Part shown: one piece after another, positions 50,343 through 59,573 of the stretch
Layout of the letters: each line of letters starts with the position of its first letter
How positions within the stretch are numbered: the first letter of the stretch is position 1
Assembly: GCF_001273845.1 (NCBI RefSeq)
Contig: NZ_JHBW01000063.1
Coordinates: 124,001-188,000 of the forward strand
Direction: 5' to 3'
Length of the DNA stretch: 64,000 bases
From: Leucobacter musarum subsp. musarum
GTDB lineage: Bacteria; Actinomycetota; Actinomycetes; Actinomycetales; Microbacteriaceae
The notes under the pieces: generated by a model
The model's input: only the letters and a program-made list of their open reading frames with translations
Database searches by the model: none
What the model was told of the DNA's origin: nothing
Program-made: the position numbers and the translations under genes

Positions 50343-53147
50343 ATGTCCACTCTGCTGCACGCGATCGGCCTCTGGGCCACCCGCGCCAAGTGGCTCGTTC
50401 TCGCGCTCTGGATCGCCGTGCTCGCCGTGCTCGGCGTCGGCGCGGGCCTCTTCTCGCAGGGCGCCAACGCCCCCATCACCATTCCCGGCACCGAGTCGCA
50501 AGAGGCGATCGACACCCTCTCGCGCACCTTCCCCGAGGTGAGCGGCACCAGCGCGACGATCATCGTGGTCGCACCCGACGGCGACCGCGTCGACGCGGCG
50601 CCCTATAAGCAGGCGATCACCGATGCCGCCGATGAGCTTGAGGACCTGCCCCACGTCAACGCCGTGTCGTTCCCATTCGCCGAGCAGGCGGCTGCGGGCC
50701 TCAGCGATGACGGTCGCGCCGCGCTGCTCACGATTCAGATCGCCGACGCGCAGAGCGACGTGCCCGATGCCACGAAGACGGGCATTGAGCACGCGACGAG
50801 CGAATTGCAGGATCACCTGCCCGCCGGTACTGAGGTCTCGTACGGTGGCGACGTCTTTTCCGTCTCGATTCCCGGGTTCACGGCGACCGAGGCGATCGGC
50901 GTCGTCGTCGCCTTCATCGTGCTGCTCTTCACGCTGGGTTCCCTCGTCGCGGCCGGCATGCCACTGATCATCGCGATCTTGGGCGTCGGCGTCACCATCG
51001 CGGGCCTCTTCATCACGACGGCCTTCGCCGAGATGACCTCGACCACGCCGATGCTCGCGCTCATGCTGGGCCTCGCGGTCGGCATCGACTACACCCTCTT
51101 CATCGTGAGTCGACACCAGGAGCAGTTGCGCTCGGGCCTCGGGGTCACCGAATCGATCGCGCGCGCCACCGCGACGAGCGGCTCGGCCGTGGTGTTCGCC
51201 GGCCTCACCGTGATCATTGCCCTGCTCGGCCTCTCGGTCGCGGGTATTCCGTTCCTCACCGCGCTCGGCGTCGCCGCGGCCGCCGGTGTGGCTGTCGCGG
51301 TGCTCATCGGCGTCACGCTCACTCCGGCCATCCTCGCGATGGCGGGGATGCGCATTCTGCCGAAGAAGCAGCGCGCCGCGCTCGCCGCCGGCGAGACGAT
51401 CGAGAAGCCCGTGCGCACCGCCCACCAGCCGACCCGCGCCGATCGCTTCTTCAGCGGGTGGGTGCGCGGCGTGACCGCGAAACCGGTCGCCACGATTCTC
51501 GCGGTCCTCGTCGTGCTCGGTGTCGCGGCGATTCCGATGACGCAACTGCGCCTCGCCCTGCCGGGCGCCGAGACGCTCGAAGAGACCGACCCGGCGCGTG
51601 TCACCTACGAACTCACCGGTGAGCACTTCGGGGAGGGGGCCAACGGCCCCCTGATCCTCACCGGCTCGATCATCACCAGCGACGACCCGCTCGGGCTCAT
51701 GGACGATCTCGCCGACGAGGTTCGCGCGATCCCGGGCGTCGCCGATGTGCCGCTCGCGACCCCGAACCAGAACGCTGATACCGGCATCATCCAGGTCACT
51801 CCCGAGGAGGGGCCGCAGGTCGAGAGCACATCGGCGCTCGTCGCCGAGCTGCGCGCGCACCATGACGAGTGGCTCGAGAAGTACGGCGTCAGCCTCGCGG
51901 TGACCGGCTTCACGGCGGTCGGCATCGACGTGTCGAACCTGCTGGGCGAGGCGCTGCTGCCCTTCGGCGTGCTGGTGGTGGGACTCTCGCTGATCCTGCT
52001 CGCCATGGTCTTCCGCTCCGTGTGGGTGCCGATCAAGGCGACGCTCGGGTACCTGCTCTCGGTGGGTGTCGCGTTCGGCGCGGTCGTCGCGGTGTTCCAG
52101 TGGGGCTGGCTCGGCGACGCGCTCAACGTGCACGCGACGGGGCCGGTGCTGAGCTTCATGCCGATCATTCTGATGGGCGTGCTGTTCGGGCTGGCGATGG
52201 ACTACGAGGTGTTCCTGGTGTCGCGCATCCGCGAAGAATACGTGCACGGGGCCGACGCGCAGACCGCGATTCGCCGCGGGTTCGTGGGCAGCGCCAAGGT
52301 GGTGACGGCCGCGGCCCTCATCATGTTCGCCGTGTTCGCGGCCTTCGTGCCCGAGGGCGACCCGAGCATCAAGGTGATTGCGCTCGGGCTCGCGGTCGGC
52401 GTCGCCGTCGACGCGTTCATCGTGCGCATGACCCTGGTGCCCGCCGTGCTCGCGCTGCTCGGCGATCGTGCGTGGCGCATGCCGCGCTGGCTCAACCGCG
52501 TGCTGCCGTCGTTCGACGTCGAGGGCGAGGGGCTCGCCCGCGAGATCGCCCACGCCGAGTGGCCCGCCGACCTGCCGCAGGCTCGCGTCGCGGCCGACGG
52601 CCTGCTGCTGCCCGGCAACATCGCCGTGCCCGACCTGCGCGTCGCCGGCGGCCAGGCGCTGCTGCTCGACCCGCGCGATGCCCGCACGCCGAACACCGCG
52701 GCCCTCGCGCTGCCGCTCGCCGAAGCCCTCACCGGGCGCGGTGCGATCGTCGCGGGCACCGTGAAGGTCGCCGGGCTCCTGCTGCCCGAACGGGCCGCGT
52801 CGCTGCGGGCGCGATCGGCGTGGGCGACCCCCGCCACGCTGCGCACTGCGCTGCAGGATCGCCCGGCCGTACTCGTACTCGACCTGCGAGAGGCGGGTGA
52901 AGCCGTCGTGCCGTTGCCGATCGTCGACGGAATGCGCTCGGCACTCGCCGCGCAGTCGGCGTCGGCCGCTCGGGGCGTCGTGCCCGAGGTCACCGTGGTG
53001 GTCGTCGGAGAGGCCGCGTTGGCCGAACGCGTGCTGCCCGCGGGCGTGGAGCTGGTGCGGCCGGGCGATCCCGCACCGCCTGCGCGCGCGCTTCACAGCA
53101 CCGCCCCCGCCTCGCTCAGCACCGCCACCGAAAGGACCGCACGATGA
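50343..53147 (+). CDS. MMPL-family transporter
   Basis: 934 residues from ATG at 50343. Seen: WLVLALWIAVLAVLGVGAGLF (TM1), GLAVGIDYTLFIVSRHQEQL in the first half and GLAMDYEVFLVSRIREEYVHG in the second, both with the Asp-Tyr pair of MMPL proton relay. The last 200 residues are a soluble cytoplasmic domain. It exports a lipid or drug. Its stop overlaps the YhgE gene (ATGA), so they should work together. Confidence 0.93.
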   Translation: MSTLLHAIGLWATRAKWLVLALWIAVLAVLGVGAGLFSQGANAPITIPGTESQEAIDTLSRTFPEVSGTSATIIVVAPDGDRVDAAPYKQAITDAADELEDLPHVNAVSFPFAEQAAAGLSDDGRAALLTIQIADAQSDVPDATKTGIEHATSELQDHLPAGTEVSYGGDVFSVSIPGFTATEAIGVVVAFIVLLFTLGSLVAAGMPLIIAILGVGVTIAGLFITTAFAEMTSTTPMLALMLGLAVGIDYTLFIVSRHQEQLRSGLGVTESIARATATSGSAVVFAGLTVIIALLGLSVAGIPFLTALGVAAAAGVAVAVLIGVTLTPAILAMAGMRILPKKQRAALAAGETIEKPVRTAHQPTRADRFFSGWVRGVTAKPVATILAVLVVLGVAAIPMTQLRLALPGAETLEETDPARVTYELTGEHFGEGANGPLILTGSIITSDDPLGLMDDLADEVRAIPGVADVPLATPNQNADTGIIQVTPEEGPQVESTSALVAELRAHHDEWLEKYGVSLAVTGFTAVGIDVSNLLGEALLPFGVLVVGLSLILLAMVFRSVWVPIKATLGYLLSVGVAFGAVVAVFQWGWLGDALNVHATGPVLSFMPIILMGVLFGLAMDYEVFLVSRIREEYVHGADAQTAIRRGFVGSAKVVTAAALIMFAVFAAFVPEGDPSIKVIALGLAVGVAVDAFIVRMTLVPAVLALLGDRAWRMPRWLNRVLPSFDVEGEGLAREIAHAEWPADLPQARVAADGLLLPGNIAVPDLRVAGGQALLLDPRDARTPNTAALALPLAEALTGRGAIVAGTVKVAGLLLPERAASLRARSAWATPATLRTALQDRPAVLVLDLREAGEAVVPLPIVDGMRSALAAQSASAARGVVPEVTVVVVGEAALAERVLPAGVELVRPGDPAPPARALHSTAPASLSTATERTAR

Positions 53148-55231
53148 CCGCCGCACTCACCCGGTTGAAGACCGACCGTCCGGTGCGCTGGACGACGCTG
53201 CTCGGCATCCTGCTCGTGCCGCTCACCGTTGCCGGCGTGCTGCTCTGGGGGCTGTGGAACCCGACCGAGCGCCTCGAGAACGTCACCGCCGCCGTCGTGA
53301 ACCTCGATCAGGCGGTCGAACTCGACGGGCAGACCGTGCCGCTCGGGCGCGTGCTCGCCGGCGAGCTGATCGGCGAGGCGGGTTCGGGTTCTCGCTCTGA
53401 TTCCGATGCTGACTCTGATGCCACCAACTTCACGTGGGTGCTCACCGACGCCGATGACGCCGAAGCCGGGGTCGCCGACGGGCGGTACGCGACGGTCGTC
53501 ACCATTCCGAAGAGCTTCTCGGCCGACGCCACCTCGCTCTCAGGCGACCCGGCCGACGCGACGCAGGCGCGCATCGATGTGACCGAGAGTCACCGCGGCC
53601 GCCTCATCGACACGGCGCTCTCAAACATCGTGACCCAGACCGCGACGCGAGTGCTGAACGAGCAGCTCGGCGAGCAGTTCATCGACGGCGTGTACGTCGG
53701 CTTCAACACCCTCGGCGACGGTATCACCGACGCCGTAGACGGCGCCGCCCAGCTCGCCACCGGCACCAACTCGCTCACCGACGGCGCGAAGCAGCTCGAC
53801 GACGGGGCCACGCAACTGGCCGACGGCACGCAGCAGCTCTCCGACGGCACGCAGCAGCTGGCCACCGGAGCGGGCACGCTGTCGTCGGGCGCCGGCGAGC
53901 TGTCGTCGGGTGTCGGGCAGTACGTCGCCGGGGCGCAGCAGTTGGCCGACGCGTACCCGCAGTTGCAGGCTGGGGCGACCACTGCTGTGCAACAACTGCA
54001 GGGAGTCATCGCCGGACTCGGACAGATGCAGGCGGCGACCAAGGAGCCCACCGCGCAACTGCAAGACGGTCTCACGTCTGCGGGGGCCGGTGTGCGATCG
54101 TTCGCCGGCGATATCGAACCCATCGTGACGAAGTGCATCACCGATACCGGCAATCTCGTCTACTGCCAGGGGCTCGGCGAACAGTTGCAGGGTCACGCCG
54201 AGGCCATTGGCGCGGGCGTGACGACGGCCGGGGACGGGGCCACGGGCCTGTCGACGGTGCTGCAGGGCGCTTCCGATCAGATGGGCGGGGCTTCCGCGGC
54301 AGACGCGAGCGCCCAGCTCGCCCAGCTCACGGCCGGGCTCGACCAGTTCGGCACCGGCATCAGTCAGCTCGCCGCGCAGGGCGGCCAGCTCACCTCGGGC
54401 GCAGCCCAGCTCGCCGACGGTGCGTCTCAGCTGAGCGCGGGAACGTCCGAGCTCGCGGCCAACGCACCACAGCTCGCCGACGGCGCGACCCAGCTCGCCG
54501 AGGGCACCTCCGAACTCGCCGACGGCAGCGCGAAGCTTGCCGACGGCGCCGGCGACCTCGCGAGCGGACTCGACACGGCCGCCGACCAGGTGCCGACGAC
54601 CACCGACGCCGAGCGCGAGCAGCTCGCGAAGACGGCGGCGACCCCGGTGACCGCCGAGGGCGGCAGCGACGAACTCTTCAACGCATCAGGGGTACCTCTG
54701 TTCGCCGGCATCGCGCTCTGGGCGGGCGCGCTCGCGGCATTCCTCGTGCTCGCACCGCTGTGGCGCCGCACCCGCGACGCCGCTCGAGGAGTCGGATACA
54801 TCACGCTGCGCAGCGCGCTGCCGGCGCTCGCGCTCGGCGCCGTGCAGGGTGCGCTCGCGGGCATCGTGCTGCCGATCGCACTCGGCTACGACCTCGGTCA
54901 GGGTGCCCGGTTCTTCGGTTTCGCGCTGCTCGCCGGCATCGCGTTCGCCCTCATGGTGCAGGGGCTCTCGGCGCTGCTCGGCGGGCTCGGCCGCTTCATC
55001 GCGTTCGCGCTGCTCGTCGTCGCCTTCGCCGTGGGCATCGTGTCGACGGTGCCGGGCGTGCTCGCCGCAGTGGGCGACTTCAGCCCGCTCGGGTCGGCGC
55101 TCTCGGGATTCCAATCGATCGCGACGGGCGGCGGTTCGGCCGGCACCGCCGCGGTGATCCTCGGCCTCTGGGGAGCGCTCGGGTTGGCGCTCACAGCCCT
55201 GGCGGTGATGCGGGCGCGCCGCGCCCGGTAG
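53144..55231 (+). CDS. YhgE/Pip-family membrane protein with LADG repeats
   Basis: 695 residues. Seen: one membrane segment near the start (LGILLVPLTVAGVLLWGLW), a long outer region and about five segments at the end, the YhgE/Pip layout. Residues about 200-485 hold more than 15 copies of a seven-residue repeat around QLADGAT/QLATGAG, predicted to form a long helical stalk. It probably acts with the MMPL protein as an export or surface-structure component. Confidence 0.88.
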   Translation: MTAALTRLKTDRPVRWTTLLGILLVPLTVAGVLLWGLWNPTERLENVTAAVVNLDQAVELDGQTVPLGRVLAGELIGEAGSGSRSDSDADSDATNFTWVLTDADDAEAGVADGRYATVVTIPKSFSADATSLSGDPADATQARIDVTESHRGRLIDTALSNIVTQTATRVLNEQLGEQFIDGVYVGFNTLGDGITDAVDGAAQLATGTNSLTDGAKQLDDGATQLADGTQQLSDGTQQLATGAGTLSSGAGELSSGVGQYVAGAQQLADAYPQLQAGATTAVQQLQGVIAGLGQMQAATKEPTAQLQDGLTSAGAGVRSFAGDIEPIVTKCITDTGNLVYCQGLGEQLQGHAEAIGAGVTTAGDGATGLSTVLQGASDQMGGASAADASAQLAQLTAGLDQFGTGISQLAAQGGQLTSGAAQLADGASQLSAGTSELAANAPQLADGATQLAEGTSELADGSAKLADGAGDLASGLDTAADQVPTTTDAEREQLAKTAATPVTAEGGSDELFNASGVPLFAGIALWAGALAAFLVLAPLWRRTRDAARGVGYITLRSALPALALGAVQGALAGIVLPIALGYDLGQGARFFGFALLAGIAFALMVQGLSALLGGLGRFIAFALLVVAFAVGIVSTVPGVLAAVGDFSPLGSALSGFQSIATGGGSAGTAAVILGLWGALGLALTALAVMRARRAR

Positions 55232-55266
55232 TGGGGTGCGGCTGAGTGTGGCACAGCGCGGCGTCG

Positions 55267-55331
55267 GTGAGAGATTCGGCTTCGGTTGTGCCGATTGCGG
55301 CGAGAGCGCTCACCGAAGCCGAATCTCTCAC
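55267..55331. repeat. Perfect 20-bp-arm palindrome between convergent genes
   Basis: GTGAGAGATTCGGCTTCGGT (55267-55286) and its exact complement (55312-55331) flank a 25-base loop. It is in the 125-base gap between the YhgE gene and the convergent TetR gene. Confidence 0.75.
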
Positions 55332-55356
55332 TGAGGAGGCGCGCAACGCACTCGGG

Positions 55357-55929
55357 TCAGTCGGCGCCGACCAGACCGCGCACCGCGCGTTCCACGATGG
55401 CCGCGTTGGGTGGGGCGCCGACGAAGGCGCGGTGCAGGTTCCAGCCCTCGACGAGCGCGTCGATGCCGGCGGCGACGTCGCTCGAGAAGTGGGCGGCCAG
55501 AGTCTCAGCGGTGACGCACAGCCAGTCGCGGCTGAGCTCGGCGACACGGACGTTGTGGTTCGCGTAGGCGTACATTTCTGCGAGCCCCCGCATCTGTGCG
55601 GGGCTGGGGCCCCGGTCGCCCGAGATGAGCGCGACGATTGCGGCGATTGCGGCATCGCTCGATGTTGCCGCCGCCAGCAGCTCCCGGTGCTCGGCGGTAA
55701 TGCGCTGCTGCAGCAGCGAGAACGCCTCTTCGAGGACCTCCGTGAAGCCGGAGAAGTAGTAGGTCATTGAGCCGAGCGGCACTCCGGCGCGGTCGGCGAC
55801 GACGCGATGGCTGGTTCCGTGCACGCCGCGCTCGATGATCGTGTCGAGCGCGGCAGCGATGATGATGTCGCGGCGTTCACCGCTCCGAACCGTGCGCTCG
55901 GCGTGTTCTTGCGATCCCGAACCAGACAT
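55357..55929 (-). CDS. TetR-family regulator
   Basis: 190 residues from ATG at 55929; longer frames run into the operator region. Seen: RRDIIIAAALDTIIERGVHGTSHRVVADRAGVPLGSMTYYFSG, a TetR domain of the subgroup that often guards MFS exporters. The start lies one base from the first operator, so the mRNA may be leaderless and tightly self-controlled. Confidence 0.9.
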   Translation of the reverse strand: MSGSGSQEHAERTVRSGERRDIIIAAALDTIIERGVHGTSHRVVADRAGVPLGSMTYYFSGFTEVLEEAFSLLQQRITAEHRELLAAATSSDAAIAAIVALISGDRGPSPAQMRGLAEMYAYANHNVRVAELSRDWLCVTAETLAAHFSSDVAAGIDALVEGWNLHRAFVGAPPNAAIVERAVRGLVGAD

Positions 55930-55930
55930 G

Positions 55931-55970
55931 TGTACTATCGTACAGCTCGCCAAATGTGTACGGACGTACA
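55931..55970. promoter_or_regulatory. Two tandem TGTAC-N4-GTACA operators
   Basis: TGTACTATCGTACA (55931-55944) and TGTACGGACGTACA (55957-55970) have perfect five-base arms and lie 26 bases apart in the divergent gap. They are the probable sites of the TetR regulator at 55357. Confidence 0.75.
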
Positions 55971-56044
55971 TGTGGGTGTAGCTGCACGAACCCGACACCG
56001 GATTCACCCGCAATACCGCACCACGCTAGAAACGGAGCACGCCA

Positions 56045-57277
56045 GTGCGCGCACGGCAGTTCGCCCTCTCGATCCTGTACCTCATCCCGGGCCTCGGTGT
56101 GGCCTCGTGGGTCACCCGTACCCCGGCGATTCGCGATGCGCTCGACGCGTCGACGGCCGGCATGGGCTTCGTGCTCTTCGGGCTGTCGGCCGGATCGATG
56201 ATCGGCATTCTTGCGGGCGGCCCAATGGTGATGCGCTGCGGCGCCCGGTTGACCATCGCGGCGGGCATGGTGGGGATCGTGCTCTGTATGCCGACGATCG
56301 GTCTCGGTGCAGTGCACGGGCAGCCGCTCGTCGTGGCGATCGGACTGGCGATGTTCGGGTTCGGCATGGGGGTGAGCGAGATCGCCATGAATGTCGAGGG
56401 CGCCGAAGTGGAGCGCGCCACCGGCGGCACGTTCCTGCCCGCAATGCACGGATTCTTCAGCCTCGGAACCCTGGTTGGGGCGACGATCGGGATCGCCGCG
56501 GCCGCACACGACTTTCCGGTGCTCTGGCACCTGATCATCGTCGGGGTGGTTGCGCTCGTCGGGTTTGGCGGGACGATCGGGCTGCTTCCCACGGCCACGG
56601 GGCGCACGAAGCGGCATCAGCGCGGCGCCGCTCAACGTGAGACCGCGACGGGGTCGATCGTGACCGCGGAGACGCCGTCGGTCTGGAAAGATCGCCGACT
56701 GATCATGATCGGGGCGATCGTGCTGGCGGTCGCTCTGGCCGAGGGCACCGCGAACGACTGGTTGCCGCTCATCATGGTCGATGGGCACGATCTCGACCCG
56801 GCCTGGGGGTCGGCGATGTACGCAATCTTCGCCGCCGCCATGACCGTGGGCCGCTTCTTCGGTGGCGCATTCGTCACGCGTTTCGGCCGGGGCCCCGTAC
56901 TCGGAGTCAGTGCGATCTTCGCGGCGCTGGGGCTGCTCACCGTATCGCTTGTGGACAACTGGGTCATCGCACTCATCGCAGTGGTCTTCTGGGGGCTCGG
57001 GGCATCGCTCGGCTTCCCGGTCGCCCTCTCCGCAGCGGGCGATTCGGGGCCGGACTCGGCGAAGCGCGTCTCGATTGCGGCGTCCGTTGGGTACCTGGCA
57101 TTCCTGGTGGGCCCGCCGGCGCTCGGGCTGCTCGGCGAAGAGATCACGCTGCGCGGCGCATTGCTCGCACCAATGGTGTTGGTGTTCCTCGCGGTGTTCT
57201 GCACGCCTGCGGCGGGGGGACGCAAGGCGCAAGGAGCGCATGCGAGGCGCGATCTGGAGTTCGCTGCTACACACTGA
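56045..57277 (+). CDS. MFS transporter (YbjJ/fucose-permease-like)
   Basis: 410 residues from GTG at 56045 after GGAG. Seen: SILYLIPGLGVASWVTRTPAIRDAL, GLSAGSMIGILAGGPMVMRCG, NVEGAEVERATGGTFLPAMHGFFSLG and RFFGGAFVTRFGRGPVLG. These are the hallmarks of the YbjJ-type branch of MFS. Controlled by the divergent TetR protein. Confidence 0.88.
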   Translation: MRARQFALSILYLIPGLGVASWVTRTPAIRDALDASTAGMGFVLFGLSAGSMIGILAGGPMVMRCGARLTIAAGMVGIVLCMPTIGLGAVHGQPLVVAIGLAMFGFGMGVSEIAMNVEGAEVERATGGTFLPAMHGFFSLGTLVGATIGIAAAAHDFPVLWHLIIVGVVALVGFGGTIGLLPTATGRTKRHQRGAAQRETATGSIVTAETPSVWKDRRLIMIGAIVLAVALAEGTANDWLPLIMVDGHDLDPAWGSAMYAIFAAAMTVGRFFGGAFVTRFGRGPVLGVSAIFAALGLLTVSLVDNWVIALIAVVFWGLGASLGFPVALSAAGDSGPDSAKRVSIAASVGYLAFLVGPPALGLLGEEITLRGALLAPMVLVFLAVFCTPAAGGRKAQGAHARRDLEFAATH

Positions 57278-57291
57278 GTGTGCACAGTGTG
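57270..57291. promoter_or_regulatory. Inverted repeat across the MFS stop codon
   Basis: CACACTG-AGTGTGCA-CAGTGTG has perfect seven-base arms, and the core TGTGCACA is itself a palindrome. It overlaps the TGA at 57275-57277 and lies about 130 bases before the esterase operon, so it may be an operator for that operon or a short hairpin. Confidence 0.4.
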
Positions 57292-57422
57292 GGAATAATG
57301 CAACTGATTCATTCCCGTTCCGAATATCTTCACAGTCGACGTTCAGCAATAACCTCAAAGCAGCGCTAAAGACGGCGCACGGCGCCAAAGTCGGCGCTGC
57401 ACACGCGATGAGGCGGAACGAC

Positions 57423-58388
57423 ATGAAGACTCAGGTAGACAGCGCCTCGCAGGCGATGCTTGAGCGAGTGCGCGAGCACCGAAACGGAACGGCTTCGACC
57501 ACCACACTGGTCGAAGCGCGACAGCGTTCGCACGCGGAAGACTCCACATTTTCCCAACTGGATTTCACGAGCAGCCGCATTGAGCGTTCCTTCCCAGTTC
57601 GAGACGGTTCCCGCCTGGCCGTCCACGAGTTTGCTCCAGCCGAAGCATCCATCGGAACGATTGTCTACATCCATGGCGGCGGCTGGGTGTACGGAGAACT
57701 CGACTTCTACGACGGATTCGCCCGAGAACTCGCGATCATGACGGGGTGCACGGTGGTCATGCCCGAGTACCGCCGCGCGCCGGAGGCACCGTTTCCGACC
57801 GCGCTCAACGATGTCAGTGACTTTCTCGACGCCTACGGTGCTGAGCGCGTGGCCAACGGAGTCACGCTGCCACTCGTGCTCATGGGCGATAGCGCCGGTG
57901 GCAACCTGGTTGCCGCTGAGGTGCAGCGGCGCGCCCGCGAAGATGATGATCTGATTCAGCAGCAGGTGCTCATTTACCCGGTACTCGATGGGTCGATGTC
58001 GTCCGAGAGCTACCGGGATGACCCGGGCACGCTACTGCTCACCGCAGCGGGCATGCAGTGGTTCTGGGACCAGTACGTGCCGGATATCGAGCAGCGCACG
58101 TCGCCGCTCGCGTCGCCGCTGCTCGATGACGACCTGCTCCCGGCACCGCCCACCCTCATGATGCTCGCCCGAGCCGACGTGCTGTACAGCGAAGGCATGG
58201 CCTACGCGCTGCGGCTCGCCGGCCTCGGCACCGACGTGCTGCTGCACGATGCCCCCGGGCAAATCCACGGTTTCTTCACGCTGCGCGCGCCCTTCCCCGG
58301 TGCACGCCACGCCATGGCCGCACTCGGCGTGGAGATTCGCAGGCGACTCAATGATGAGCCTGCTCCCCCCAAGTGGGTCGCAATCTGA
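57423..58388 (+). CDS. Alpha/beta hydrolase of the hormone-sensitive-lipase type (esterase)
   Basis: 321 residues from ATG at 57423; ATG at 57408 is an alternative. Seen: oxyanion motif HGGGWVYG, nucleophile GDSAGGN, acidic residue in LMLARADVLYSEG and His in APGQIHGFF. The family hydrolyses short-chain esters and lactones in the cytoplasm. It is the first gene before a ribose-type ABC importer, SDR, isomerase and Gfo/Idh/MocA genes, which suggests the imported compound is an ester or lactone. Confidence 0.88.
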   Translation: MKTQVDSASQAMLERVREHRNGTASTTTLVEARQRSHAEDSTFSQLDFTSSRIERSFPVRDGSRLAVHEFAPAEASIGTIVYIHGGGWVYGELDFYDGFARELAIMTGCTVVMPEYRRAPEAPFPTALNDVSDFLDAYGAERVANGVTLPLVLMGDSAGGNLVAAEVQRRAREDDDLIQQQVLIYPVLDGSMSSESYRDDPGTLLLTAAGMQWFWDQYVPDIEQRTSPLASPLLDDDLLPAPPTLMMLARADVLYSEGMAYALRLAGLGTDVLLHDAPGQIHGFFTLRAPFPGARHAMAALGVEIRRRLNDEPAPPKWVAI

Positions 58389-58453
58389 CCCTGATCACCG
58401 TTCCACCATTTCGCGTCGCTCCCCCCGACCGCGAAAGAAATGAGTAGTCAACG

Positions 58454-59518
58454 ATGAATACCCAAGTCCATTCCTCGCCTTCGGCGCAGGGAACCGGGCC
58501 TGAGCATGACGCCCCGCCGACAGAGGCGCTCAGCACCCCGGCTCCCGCGACCGCGGCAAACGCCGTAATCGATTTCATTCGGCCGCGCAGTGCCCCCGAG
58601 GTGGTGCAGCGCATCATGCTGGCAGTGCTCGTCGGCGCCGTCGTGATCCTGAGCATTCTCAACCCGGTCTTCCGGTCGCCCGAGAACCTGCTCAACATTC
58701 TGCAGCAGGCCTCCCTGGTCGGCGTGATCGCGCTGGGCATGCAGCTCATGATCGTGTCGGGCGGCTTCGACCTTTCGGTCGGCGCGGTCGCTGCGGCCTC
58801 GGGCTGTGCTGCGGCGGCGATTTCGCTGCAGGCCGGCGTCGTGCCGGGCATCATTGCGGGACTCGTGATCGGTGTGGTCGTGGGCGCGGTGAACGGCGTG
58901 CTCATCGCGAAGATCGGTATCAACCCATTCGTGGCGACCTTCGGCACGCAAGCCGTGGTGATGGGCCTGACCTGGGCCGCGACCGATGCTCGCCCGCTCA
59001 CCATGCTCCCCGCGGGCTGGATCGACCTCGGCCTCTTCTCGATCGGTGGCGTGGCGTTCCCCAGCCTGGTGTTCGTTGCTGGCATCATCGTGCTCCTGTT
59101 CGTCATGCGGAAGACGCTGTTCGGTCAGCACATCTACGCCGTGGGCAGCAACAAGGAGGGCAGCCGCCGCGCCGGCATCAAGGTCAACCGCGTGCTCATC
59201 GCGGTCTACACGATCGGTGGCCTCTGCGCCGGTATTGCGGGCCTGCTGCTCGTCACGATCTCGGGTATCGGTAACCCCACCGCCGGCCAGCAGTGGGCGC
59301 TGATGTCGATCGCGGCCGTGATCATCGGCGGCACGCCGCTCACGGGCGGTGTCGGCGGTATCAGCTCCTCGGTGATCGGCGTCCTCGCACTCACCGTGCT
59401 TACCAACGCGCTCAACCTCTACAGCGTTTCGGCCTACTGGCAGCCCGCCATCATGGGCTTCGCCGTGCTCGCCGCGGTGAGCTTCGAGTCGTGGCGACGC
59501 ATCCGCAATCGCAAGTGA
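58454..59518 (+). CDS. Sugar ABC transporter permease (RbsC family)
   Basis: 354 residues. Seen: LLNILQQASLVGVIALGMQLMIVSGGFDLSVGAVAAASG, NPFVATFGTQAVVMGLTW and AAVIIGGTPLTGGVGGISSSV, the RbsC pattern. N-terminal 35 residues are a polar Pro/Ala-rich extension. First transport gene of the second ribose-type importer. Confidence 0.92.
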   Translation: MNTQVHSSPSAQGTGPEHDAPPTEALSTPAPATAANAVIDFIRPRSAPEVVQRIMLAVLVGAVVILSILNPVFRSPENLLNILQQASLVGVIALGMQLMIVSGGFDLSVGAVAAASGCAAAAISLQAGVVPGIIAGLVIGVVVGAVNGVLIAKIGINPFVATFGTQAVVMGLTWAATDARPLTMLPAGWIDLGLFSIGGVAFPSLVFVAGIIVLLFVMRKTLFGQHIYAVGSNKEGSRRAGIKVNRVLIAVYTIGGLCAGIAGLLLVTISGIGNPTAGQQWALMSIAAVIIGGTPLTGGVGGISSSVIGVLALTVLTNALNLYSVSAYWQPAIMGFAVLAAVSFESWRRIRNRK

Positions 59519-59573
59519 CTTCTCTCACCTTCCCCGATGTAACAACGATGTTCACACCTGAAAGGCAATCATC

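Noticed and set aside
49482..53156. A 1224-residue open frame on the minus strand
   Set aside because: It is antisense to the MMPL gene; only the last 217 residues (TetR protein) have a ribosome site and family motifs. The rest is low-complexity Arg/His/Asp-rich sequence typical of antisense frames in GC-rich DNA.
53745..54600. Repeats in the YhgE gene as a DNA repeat array or assembly error
   Set aside because: The units vary at the DNA level and keep the reading frame and heptad spacing, so they are a protein repeat, not a CRISPR or collapsed repeat.
32437..55331. Palindromes as a CRISPR array or attachment sites
   Set aside because: They are single inverted repeats kilobases apart, without regular spacers, cas genes or an integrase.
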